From VRUE01 sp036379955 (GTDB lineage: Bacteria; Actinomycetota; Thermoleophilia; Solirubrobacterales; 70-9), in NCBI GenBank assembly GCA_036379955.1, contig DASVFR010000053.1, forward strand, positions 1 to 46,938: DNA of 46,938 nt. The letters are read 5' to 3'. The translations under genes and the position numbers were made by a program. Below are positions 20,861-27,919 of the stretch, one piece after another. Position 1 is the first letter of the stretch. Each line of letters starts with the position of its first letter. Under the pieces are notes generated by a model. The model saw only the letters and a program-made list of their open reading frames with translations. It was not told the origin of the DNA and made no database searches.

Positions 20861-22678
20861 TCAGACCGAGGAACGGCGCTTGAGGTCGTCGAGAAGCTCC
20901 TGCGGGAGCCCCGCGACCTCGTCGAGCTCGTCGACCGAGCTGAAGCGGCCGAGGCGCTCGCGATGGGCGAGCAGACGGGTCGCCTGGGTCACGGAGAGGT
21001 TCTCCGTCCGCAGCTGTTCGAAGGTGACCGTGTTGAGCTGGATCTCGCCACCGCTGGGCGCTGCCTGCGCGGTCGGCGGCTGAGGAGCCGGTGGCGCTGG
21101 CGCCGGAGGGATCGAGGGCGGCTCGGGAGCAGGCGGCTCGGGCGTCGGCAGTGGAGACGGGGGTGCCGGTGGCTCCGGAGCCGGCGGCGGGCCCGGCGGC
21201 GCGGGGGGAGCAGGCGGCTCGGAGGACATGGAGGGGGCCGGCGGCTCGGGCAGCGGCGGCTGAGGTGGGCTCGGCGGTGGCTGCTGGATCGGCTGCTGCT
21301 CCTGGATCGGCGGCGCCGACGGTGCGGGTGTCTGCGGCGGCTGCACACCCCCCGCCTGCACCGAGCGCAGCACGGCCTGCTCGGCCTCGAGGGCGCGGCG
21401 TTCCGCCTCTTTGGCGCGCGCCTCGGCCTCGGCGACGCTGTCGCGGACCTCCTGCAGGCGTCGCTCGCGCTCATCCTCCTCGGACTTCAGCTTTGCCAGG
21501 CGCTCGGCCTCGGCGGCTCGCCGTTCGGCCTCCTTGGTGCGCTCTTCGATCTGATGCAGGCGCTCCCTGGCCTCCTCCATCGCCCGCTCCTGCGCTTCGC
21601 GCTCCTGGCGGAGGCGAGTCTCAGCGGTATCCAGACCCGCGCCAGGCAGGGCCGCGGGCGGCGCGGGTTGTCCCAACGGCTGAGTCTCCTGCAGGCTCGG
21701 CGCCCCGGTTCCCTGCAGACGCTCGGCCTCGCCCAGGCGCCGGTCGGCCTCGGCCCGCAGCTGCTCGCTCTCCCGCTGGATCTCGCCGACCTTGTCGCGG
21801 ACGCGCTGTTCGGCCGCGGCCGGGCTGTCGTAGCCAAGCGGCGCTCCCGGCGGCGGAGCCGGTGCTCCCTGGATCGGGGGCGGCGGCACCGGGGCTGGCG
21901 GCAAGGTAGGGGGCTGCGACTGGATCGGCGGCGACGCAGCCGCCTGAATCGGCGCAGGAGGCGCTGGCGGAGGCTGGACGGGCGGCATCGGCGCGGGCTG
22001 GGGCGGCTGGGCCGGTGGCAACCCCGCCTGCCCCGCCAGTTGCAGCTGTTCGCGCTCGCGCGCCGCTCGGGTCTCGACCATCTGGCGCTCGGCTTTTGCC
22101 GCTTCCTTGCGCGCTCGGCGGCCGGATAGGCCGCGGCCGCCGGGAGGGCGGTAGCGGCGTTCGGCGCGTTTCGCGGACCGCTCTTCGCGCCGGCGCTTTG
22201 CCTCCTCGCGGCTGCGCTTGCGGTGCTCGGCGCGCGCGGTGCGCTGCTCTTCGCGCGCCTGTTTGCGCTTCTCCTTGCCGCTCAGGGATGCACCGGAGCC
22301 GGGTGGCGGGACCGAGGCGGCGGAGGTCGTGCCCGGCGCGGGCGGCGGGCTTCCCGGCGGCGGAGTAGCCGGCAGCTCGGCAGTCTGGGCAGAGGTCGCG
22401 GCGGGCGGCGCCGTCGGACTCGGCGCCAACTTCGGAGGCGCGGGGGGAACGCCGGGGATCCCCGTCCCCTGCTTCTTGGCCTTTTCCTTGCCGCGCCGCT
22501 GGGTGATCAGGAGGAGCAGCAGAATCGCGGCGACGAGAGCGGCGACGATGTACAGGACGTTGTCGCTGACGAAGTTGCCGACTTCGCTCGGGGCCGAGTC
22601 GGCGTAGGCCTGAGCGGGCACGACCATGGCGAGGGCGAGAGCCGACACCGCAGCCACCAGGGCAGATCTCGATCGCAT
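20861..22678 (-). CDS. Membrane-anchored coiled-coil protein with C-terminal helix-hairpin-helix
   Basis: A 605-residue protein of unknown function. Domains in order: signal peptide (1-27, ...MVVPAQAYADS), one transmembrane helix (NVLYIVAALVAAILLLLLI, ~40-59), a Lys/Arg-rich stop-transfer, a Pro-rich stretch (~73-125), a highly charged Arg/Glu coiled coil (~130-220), a second Pro-rich part (~220-290), a long coiled coil (~290-445, repeats such as EAERRAAEAERLAKL), a third Pro-rich region (~445-545) and a compact C-terminal HhH domain (LNTVTFEQLRTENLSVTQAT, then GRFSSVDELDEVAGLPQELL). The HhH suggests binding of DNA or a protein. The topology puts the long part in the cytoplasm if the signal peptide is cleaved. 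It lies 10 nt downstream of smpB. Confidence 0.7.
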   Translation of the reverse strand: MRSRSALVAAVSALALAMVVPAQAYADSAPSEVGNFVSDNVLYIVAALVAAILLLLLITQRRGKEKAKKQGTGIPGVPPAPPKLAPSPTAPPAATSAQTAELPATPPPGSPPPAPGTTSAASVPPPGSGASLSGKEKRKQAREEQRTARAEHRKRSREEAKRRREERSAKRAERRYRPPGGRGLSGRRARKEAAKAERQMVETRAAREREQLQLAGQAGLPPAQPPQPAPMPPVQPPPAPPAPIQAAASPPIQSQPPTLPPAPVPPPPIQGAPAPPPGAPLGYDSPAAAEQRVRDKVGEIQRESEQLRAEADRRLGEAERLQGTGAPSLQETQPLGQPAPPAALPGAGLDTAETRLRQEREAQERAMEEARERLHQIEERTKEAERRAAEAERLAKLKSEEDERERRLQEVRDSVAEAEARAKEAERRALEAEQAVLRSVQAGGVQPPQTPAPSAPPIQEQQPIQQPPPSPPQPPLPEPPAPSMSSEPPAPPAPPGPPPAPEPPAPPSPLPTPEPPAPEPPSIPPAPAPPAPQPPTAQAAPSGGEIQLNTVTFEQLRTENLSVTQATRLLAHRERLGRFSSVDELDEVAGLPQELLDDLKRRSSV

Positions 22679-22688
22679 GGCCCCGACG

Positions 22689-23174
22689 CTACCTCATCCG
22701 GCCCTTGAACTCGCGCTCGACTTCGCGCCGCACGTCACGCTCCGCGATCTCGCGCCGACGGTCGCGTCCCTCCTTGCCGCGCGCCAGCGCCAGCTCCACC
22801 TTCGCCCGCGAACCCTTGAAGTAGATCCGGGTCGGGATCAGCGTCAAGCCCCGCTCCGCGGTCTTGCCCAGCAGGCGTTCGATCTCGGCTCGGTGCAGGA
22901 GCAGCTTGCGCGGCCGCTCGGGCTCGTGGTTCTCGCGACTGGCCGGCTCGTAGGGCGGGATGTGCAGGTTGCGAAGCCAAACCTCACCCTTCTCCACGAC
23001 CGCGTAGGCGTCGCTCATCTGGGCCTTGCCGCCGCGCAGCGACTTCACCTCGGAGCCACGCAGGACGATGCCGGCCTCCATCTTCTCGATCGGTTCGAAC
23101 TTGTGCCGGGCGCGGCGGTTGGTGGCGACGTCTCCCGAGGCCGGCTGGCGCTGCTTCTTCGACTTCTTAGCCAT
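22689..23174 (-). CDS. smpB: SsrA-binding protein SmpB
   Basis: A 161-residue partner of tmRNA in trans-translation; it binds the tRNA-like domain and occupies the decoding centre. Recognisable segments are NRRARHKFEPIEKMEAGIVL, GSEVKSLRGGKAQMSDAYA, LHIPPYEPAS, RPRKLLLHRAEI and TLIPTRIYFKGSRAKVELAL, followed by the basic C-terminal tail (RRREIAERDVRREVEREFKG) that enters the mRNA channel. Its start overlaps the end of the RNase gene by 8 bp, and ssrA lies 3.3 kb downstream. Coupling to an RNase R-type enzyme fits the known role of RNase R in degrading stalled messages. Confidence 0.95.
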   Translation of the reverse strand: MAKKSKKQRQPASGDVATNRRARHKFEPIEKMEAGIVLRGSEVKSLRGGKAQMSDAYAVVEKGEVWLRNLHIPPYEPASRENHEPERPRKLLLHRAEIERLLGKTAERGLTLIPTRIYFKGSRAKVELALARGKEGRDRRREIAERDVRREVEREFKGRMR

Positions 23175-24789
23175 CCTCGACCCGCTCCAGGTCGACCCGG
23201 CCGCGCGGCGCGTCGATCGCGACGACGCGGACGGATGTCGGATCGCCGAGGCGCAGGACCGCGCCCGACTCGCGTCCGACCAGCGCCGTCTCGGTCCGGT
23301 TCAGCTCGAAGCGCTCCTCCCCCATGGTCCGCGCCGGGACGAAGCCCTCGTAGACGTCACCCAGCTCTCCACCGAAGGCGATGAAAGCCCCCGAGCGGAT
23401 CGTCCCGGAAACCTCCCCCTCGAAGACAATGCCACGCCCGCGCTGCCCGACCTCGCGTTCGAGCAGGTAGGCGGCGCAGAGGTCGTCGCCGGCGCGCTCG
23501 ATCCGGGCCGACTCGCGCTCTCGCTCGCTGCAGTGCCAGGCGACCTCGCGGGCCTCGGCGGCGCGCGGTGCCTCCTCCCCCTCCCCCAGCGCCGCCAGCA
23601 GCGCCCGGTGGACGAGCAGATCGGGGTAGCGCCGGATCGGCGAGGTGAAGTGGCAGTAGGCGGGGCTGCCGAGGCCGGCGTGACCGCTGTTGCGATCGCT
23701 GTAGGAGGCCTGCATCAGGGAGCGGAGCACGAGCGATGTATACGCCTCGCGGCCGTGCCCGCGTCGGGCCGCCTCGGCGATCACCAGGCGACTGGCCTCC
23801 GCCGCTACCTGCCCGGCCTGGCTCGGCGCCAGGCCCTGGCCCAGTGGCGGCGTCGGCACGCCGAGCGCGTCCAGCTGCTCGACCAGGCGCTCGATCCGCG
23901 ACGGGTCCGGCGGGGCATGGACCCGGTACACCGACGGCACCCGCTTGCGCTCCAGCAGCTGTGCGACCTGTTCGTTGGCGAGAATCATCAGCCGCTCGAT
24001 CAGGCGGTGCGACTCGGTCTGCTCGGCCGAGCGGGCGCCGACGACGTCGCCTTTCGCGTCAAAGCGGAACTCGGGCTCGAAGGACTCGACGTCGAGGCTC
24101 GTCGCGCCCCGGCGCTCGCCCAGCGCCCCCGCTGCGGCGCGGGCCACCGCGAGCGGCTCACTCACCGAGTCGGGCGCCGCCGCGCGACCGGCGAAGACAC
24201 GGTCGAGGCCGTCGTAGTCGAGCCGCTCCAAAGAGCGAATGCGGCTGCGGTAGAAGCTCGCCGCCCGCGGCCTGCCCTCGGGGCTGAGCTCGATCTCCGC
24301 CGTCACCGCCAACCGCTCGGCACCGGGCGAGAGGCTGCAGGCCTCCTCGCTCAGCGCCCGCGGCAGCATCGGCTCGACCGCGCCGGGGACGTAGGTGCTG
24401 TTCGCCCGCCGCCTCGCCTCCAGGTCGAGGGGCGTGCCCGGCCGCACGTGCGCGGCGACGTCGGCGATGTGGACCCAGACGCGCACGCCGTCCTCCTCGC
24501 GCCGGGCCGAGATCGCGTCGTCGAAATCGCGCGCCGTCGCCGGGTCGACGGTGAAGGTGGGCAGCTCGGTGAGGTCGCGGCGGCGAAAGTCGCTCTCGAA
24601 GGCAGCTTCGGCGGCCCGCCCGGCTTCGACCTCGAGCGCCGCCGGAAACCCCCGGCCGCCCAGCTCCTGCGCCAGCAACCTCTCGACCGCCTCACGGGCG
24701 CGGCGAGGACGCTCCCGCTTCCGCTCCCCACCCCGCGCCCGCTGGCGCGCCCGGTAATAGCGCCAGTCGCGCTCGCTCACCCGCACCAC
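23167..24789 (-). CDS. rnr: Short RNase R/RNase II family 3'-5' exoribonuclease
   Basis: A 540-residue hydrolytic exoribonuclease. The RNB domain (~75-410) has the metal-binding motif TFTVDPATARDFDDAIS (four Asp in the usual DPxxxxDxDDA arrangement), VWVHIADVAAHV, VPMLP-like EPMLPRALSEEACSL and the closing HFTSPIRRYPDLLVHRAL. A C-terminal S1-like domain (~455-535, GEVSGTIRSGAFIAFGG) follows. The two N-terminal cold-shock domains of full RNase R (~800 residues) are missing and replaced by ~60 Arg-rich residues. Substrate choice may therefore depend on partners. Starts at GTG 24789 or one of the next GTGs. It overlaps smpB by 8 bp. The symbol is assigned by family. Confidence 0.88.
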   Translation of the reverse strand: MVRVSERDWRYYRARQRARGGERKRERPRRAREAVERLLAQELGGRGFPAALEVEAGRAAEAAFESDFRRRDLTELPTFTVDPATARDFDDAISARREEDGVRVWVHIADVAAHVRPGTPLDLEARRRANSTYVPGAVEPMLPRALSEEACSLSPGAERLAVTAEIELSPEGRPRAASFYRSRIRSLERLDYDGLDRVFAGRAAAPDSVSEPLAVARAAAGALGERRGATSLDVESFEPEFRFDAKGDVVGARSAEQTESHRLIERLMILANEQVAQLLERKRVPSVYRVHAPPDPSRIERLVEQLDALGVPTPPLGQGLAPSQAGQVAAEASRLVIAEAARRGHGREAYTSLVLRSLMQASYSDRNSGHAGLGSPAYCHFTSPIRRYPDLLVHRALLAALGEGEEAPRAAEAREVAWHCSERERESARIERAGDDLCAAYLLEREVGQRGRGIVFEGEVSGTIRSGAFIAFGGELGDVYEGFVPARTMGEERFELNRTETALVGRESGAVLRLGDPTSVRVVAIDAPRGRVDLERVEDG

Positions 24790-24792
24790 CCG

Positions 24793-24839
24793 TTCCGGTG
24801 CGCTTTATGTGGGCATAGCCCGTATAAGGCGCACCGGAA
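24793..24839. repeat. Inverted repeat between the S41 peptidase and the RNase gene
   Basis: TTCCGGTGCGCTTTAT (24793-24808) pairs with ATAAGGCGCACCGGAA (24824-24839), 15 of 16 positions. An inner GGGC-ATA-GCCC hairpin sits in the loop. It spans nearly the whole gap between the stop codon at 24842 and the start at 24789, so it may end one message and occlude the leader of the next. Confidence 0.65.
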
Positions 24840-24841
24840 GC

Positions 24842-26032
24842 TCATCGGCGCTGGACTTCGGCGGCGAGGACCTTGAGGGCGCGTTCGCGCGCCTCGTCAC
24901 GGGGGGTGCCCAGGTCGTCGCGCGCGCGTACGTCGGGGTGCACGCCGTGCGTCTCGGCCAGATTGACGCCCTTCGGGGTGAAGTACTCGCCGACGGTCAG
25001 CTTCAGCGCGCCGCCGTTGGCAAGCGGCTCCTCCTGCTGGAAGACGCCCTTGCCGAAGGAACGGGTGCCGACCACGGTCGCACCGGCGTCGTCGGCCAGC
25101 GCCGCGGTGAGGATCTCCGCCGCCGAGGCGGTGTTGCGGTCGATCAGGACGACGATCGGCACGGCGGGAAGGTTTTCGCCGACCGTTTCGTAGACGCGCC
25201 GGCCTTGGGTGCGAGACTCGGTGCTGACCACGACTTCCCCGGCGGGCAGGAGGACGCTGGCGCTGAGCACGGCCTCGTCGAGCAGCCCACCGCCGTTTGC
25301 GCGCAGGTCGAGCACGATCCCTTCCGCACCTTCGCGCTCGAGCTTGCGGACTTCCTTGGCCAGCAGGGCGTGGACGCCCTGGCTGAAGCTGGCCATGTAG
25401 ACGTAGCCCAGCTTGCGCCCATGCACTTCCTTCAGCGAGCCGGTCACGACCGGCAGGGCGATCTGCTGCCGCACGATCGTCAGCGTGCGGACCTTCCCAG
25501 CCGGCGAGCGGACGCCAACCGTCACCTCCGTCCCTTCCGGGCCCTTGATCTTCTCGGTCGAGGCTTCGCTGCTCTCCCCCGCGATCGATTCGCCGTCGAC
25601 GGAGACGATCAGTTCCCCGGCCTCTATCCCGGCTTTCTCCGCCGGGGACCCGGCGAAGACCTTTTCGACCTTCAGCCCTGGCTTGACCTCGGTGACGCTG
25701 AGCCCGATCCCGGTGAAGCGACCCGAGATCGATTCCTCGAACCTCGCCTGCGCTTGCGGCGAGAAGTATTCGGAGAAGCGGTCGTGGTGACGGCGGCGCA
25801 GCTCGCGGACCATGCCCTGCAGCGAGGAGTCGCTTAGCTCGCGACCGCCGACCGACCGGTAGTAGTTGTCTTCGATCGCTTCGGCGGCTTCCGCCGTGAG
25901 CGCGGTCGAGTCGTCGACGAGGCGGTCGCGGAGGAATCCCGGCAGCTTCGCGGGGTGCCCGCCGAGCCAGATCCCGGCGCAGACGAGGAGCGCCATTGCG
26001 ACCGCGAGGGCCGCGATCCAGCGCCCGCTCAC
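24842..26032 (-). CDS. S41 family C-terminal-processing peptidase (CtpA-like)
   Basis: A 396-residue membrane-anchored serine protease. N-terminal signal anchor (WIAALAVAMALLVCAGIWLG), a helical region, a PDZ domain (~105-190: GIGLSVTEVKPGLKVEKVFA, SPAEKAGIEAGELIVSVDGE), then the S41 core with LDLRANGGGLLDEAV, the nucleophile Ser in DRNTASAAEILTAAL and the general-base Lys in GTRSFGKGVFQQEEP. All catalytic residues are kept. Such proteases trim exported proteins at the C-terminus. It starts at GTG 26032, 7 nt after the ftsX stop codon, a conserved arrangement with ftsEX suggesting action in division-linked cell-wall turnover (inference). Confidence 0.92.
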   Translation of the reverse strand: MSGRWIAALAVAMALLVCAGIWLGGHPAKLPGFLRDRLVDDSTALTAEAAEAIEDNYYRSVGGRELSDSSLQGMVRELRRRHHDRFSEYFSPQAQARFEESISGRFTGIGLSVTEVKPGLKVEKVFAGSPAEKAGIEAGELIVSVDGESIAGESSEASTEKIKGPEGTEVTVGVRSPAGKVRTLTIVRQQIALPVVTGSLKEVHGRKLGYVYMASFSQGVHALLAKEVRKLEREGAEGIVLDLRANGGGLLDEAVLSASVLLPAGEVVVSTESRTQGRRVYETVGENLPAVPIVVLIDRNTASAAEILTAALADDAGATVVGTRSFGKGVFQQEEPLANGGALKLTVGEYFTPKGVNLAETHGVHPDVRARDDLGTPRDEARERALKVLAAEVQRR

Positions 26033-26039
26033 GGAAAGC

Positions 26040-26957
26040 TCAGACCTTGAGGAAGCGACGCAGGGTAATGCCAGAGCCGACCGCGGAGACGAACACCGAG
26101 GCGGCGAAGAGGATCGCGACCAGCGCCGGGAAGGAGAGCGTGCTGTTGTTCTGCGCCGCGAGGAAGGCGAAGGTGTCGCTCAGCGGGTCGACGATCGTGA
26201 TCTTGCCCAGCCACAGGATCAGTATGGCGATCAGGCCACCGGCGAAGCCGACGACGACCCCCTCGATCATGAAGGGCCAGCGGATGAACCAGCGGGTGGC
26301 GCCGACCAGGCGCATCACCTCGACCTCGCGCCGGCGCGTGTAGATCGAGAGCCGGATCGTGTTGCCGACCAGCATCAGCGAGGCGGCGATCAGCAGTGCG
26401 GTGATCACGGTGAGCACGATCTTCAGCGCGCTGGTCACCTGCTCGATCTGCTGGGACCCCTGCTGGCGATCGAAGATTTCCTGGATGATCGGCGAGAATG
26501 GCTGCGGCTTGCCGTTCGGCCCCGGCGGCACGATCGCGGCCCGGATGCCGTCGAGGTTGGCGGCGTCGTCGGCCTTGATCCGGAAGTTGGCCGGCAGCGG
26601 GTTGGAGTGCAGCTGAGCGAGGAGGTCTTCGCTCTTGGAGTCGCCCAGGTCCGCTTCGAGTTCCTTCAGCGCCTCGGCCTTGGTGATCAGTTCGACCGAC
26701 TCGACGTGCGGGACCGCTTCCAGCTTGCGCTGCAGGGCGGCGATTTCGCCCGCGGTCGCGTCGTCGTAGAGCGCGGCGCGGATCTCGAGACTTTCGCGGA
26801 CGCTCTCGCTCTTCGCCTGGGTCGTCTGGAAGACGGGGATGAGGACGCCGAGCAGGACGACGGTGGTCACCGTGGTGACGATCGCCGCCACGCTCGGGGC
26901 GCCGTTGCGGCGCAGGGCGCGGAAGGCCTCGGCGATGAAGAAGAAGAATCGCGACAT
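26040..26957 (-). CDS. ftsX: Cell division protein FtsX
   Basis: A 305-residue membrane protein that pairs with FtsE to control peptidoglycan hydrolases at the septum. One N-terminal helix (AAIVTTVTTVVLLGVLIPVF), a large extracellular domain (~45-175, with ALYDDATAGEIAALQRKLEA and VELITKAEALKEL) and three C-terminal helices, with the FtsX-domain segment YTRRREVEVMRLVGATRWFI between the second and third. Topology and length are normal. The start is only 3 nt after the ftsE stop codon. An RpfB/RipC-type target is expected in actinobacteria; a lytic enzyme of that kind occurs elsewhere in this window (12012-12509), but no link is shown. Confidence 0.95.
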   Translation of the reverse strand: MSRFFFFIAEAFRALRRNGAPSVAAIVTTVTTVVLLGVLIPVFQTTQAKSESVRESLEIRAALYDDATAGEIAALQRKLEAVPHVESVELITKAEALKELEADLGDSKSEDLLAQLHSNPLPANFRIKADDAANLDGIRAAIVPPGPNGKPQPFSPIIQEIFDRQQGSQQIEQVTSALKIVLTVITALLIAASLMLVGNTIRLSIYTRRREVEVMRLVGATRWFIRWPFMIEGVVVGFAGGLIAILILWLGKITIVDPLSDTFAFLAAQNNSTLSFPALVAILFAASVFVSAVGSGITLRRFLKV

Positions 26958-26960
26958 GGA

Positions 26961-27803
26961 TCAGATCAGCGAGTCGTGTCCGTTGGTCTGGCCCTCGGGC
27001 GCGACGCCCATCTCGGCCCGCATCCGCATGCCGAACTCGGTCGTCGACTCCTCGGTGTAGCCGCCGCTGACCTCGTCGCGGACGACGCGGCCCTCGTAGA
27101 GCTCGATCACGCGGCGGCGCATGTTGTCGACCATCTCGCGGTCGTGGGTGACGACGAGGACCGTGGTGCCGGTCTTGTTGATCCGGTACAGCAGCTGCAT
27201 CACGCCGATCGAGGTGACCGGGTCGAGGTTGCCGCTGGGCTCGTCGGCGAGCAGCAGCGGCGGGTGGTTGACGAAGGCGCGGGCGATCGAGACGCGCTGC
27301 TGCTCGCCACCCGACAGCTCATCGGGATAGCTGTTGAGCTTGGTCGAGAGGCCGACGAGGCGCAGGATCTCGGGCACCTGGGCGCGGATTCGGCTGCGCG
27401 GGGCGCCGATCACCTGCAGCGCGTAGGCGACGTTGTCGTAGACGGTGCGCTCGGGCAGCAGCTTGAAGTCCTGGAAGACGGTGCCGATGTTGCGCCGCAG
27501 CTGCGGGATCTTCTTCTCGGGCAGGGCGCCGATGTCGCGGCCGGCGATGCGGACGGAGCCGTCGGTGACCGCCTCGTCGCGGATCAGGGTCTTGATCAGG
27601 GTCGACTTGCCGCAGCCAGTCGGACCGACGAGGAAGGCAAACTCGCCGCGATTGATCGCCAGTGAGACCCGATCGAGGGCCATGTGGCCGCCCGGGTAGA
27701 CCTTGGTCACGTCGCGCAGCTCGATGATCGGCTTGCCGCCGGCACGGCGCCGCTGCGGTTGCGGCTGCTCGCCGCTGCTCTTTCGCTTTCCGATCCTGGC
27801 CAT
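26961..27803 (-). CDS. ftsE: Cell division ATP-binding protein FtsE
   Basis: A 280-residue ABC ATPase. After ~27 Arg/Lys-rich residues the domain starts at IELRDVTKVYPGGHMALDRV; Walker A GPTGCGKST, Q-loop TVFQDFKLLPERTVYDNVA, signature LSGGEQQRVSIARA, Walker B LLLADEPSGNLDP, H-loop VVTHDREMVDNM. Beyond the normal end (~225 residues) a ~35-residue C-terminal tail (YTEESTTEFGMRMRAEMG) is added. I choose ATG 27803 (MARIGKRK), with GGAGAAGG about 10 nt upstream, over the longer frame from 27884. First gene of an ftsE-ftsX-peptidase operon. Confidence 0.95.
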   Translation of the reverse strand: MARIGKRKSSGEQPQPQRRRAGGKPIIELRDVTKVYPGGHMALDRVSLAINRGEFAFLVGPTGCGKSTLIKTLIRDEAVTDGSVRIAGRDIGALPEKKIPQLRRNIGTVFQDFKLLPERTVYDNVAYALQVIGAPRSRIRAQVPEILRLVGLSTKLNSYPDELSGGEQQRVSIARAFVNHPPLLLADEPSGNLDPVTSIGVMQLLYRINKTGTTVLVVTHDREMVDNMRRRVIELYEGRVVRDEVSGGYTEESTTEFGMRMRAEMGVAPEGQTNGHDSLI

Positions 27804-27839
27804 GCCCGCGGGACCTTCTCCGAGTACAGGGTGACTCCT

Positions 27840-27857
27840 GCGCGCCTTCGGGCGCGC
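27840..27857 (-). terminator. Hairpin between the transketolase gene and ftsE
   Basis: GCGCGCC-TTCG-GGCGCGC is a 7-bp GC stem with a stable tetraloop, 63 nt past the transketolase stop codon and 37 nt before ftsE. No U-tract. Between it and the stop lies a short AT-rich stretch with TAGCGAAT-type repeats (27890-27918). Confidence 0.45.
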
Positions 27858-27919
27858 AATTCCGCGCCCAAACGAAGTAAGCAAAAGACTAGCGAATTGT
27901 TAGCGAATGTTAGTAATCG

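Noticed and set aside
20963..22129. Arg/Leu-rich plus-strand frame opposite the coiled-coil protein
   Set aside because: The composition reflects the complement of Pro/Ala/Glu codons; no start signal and no domain.
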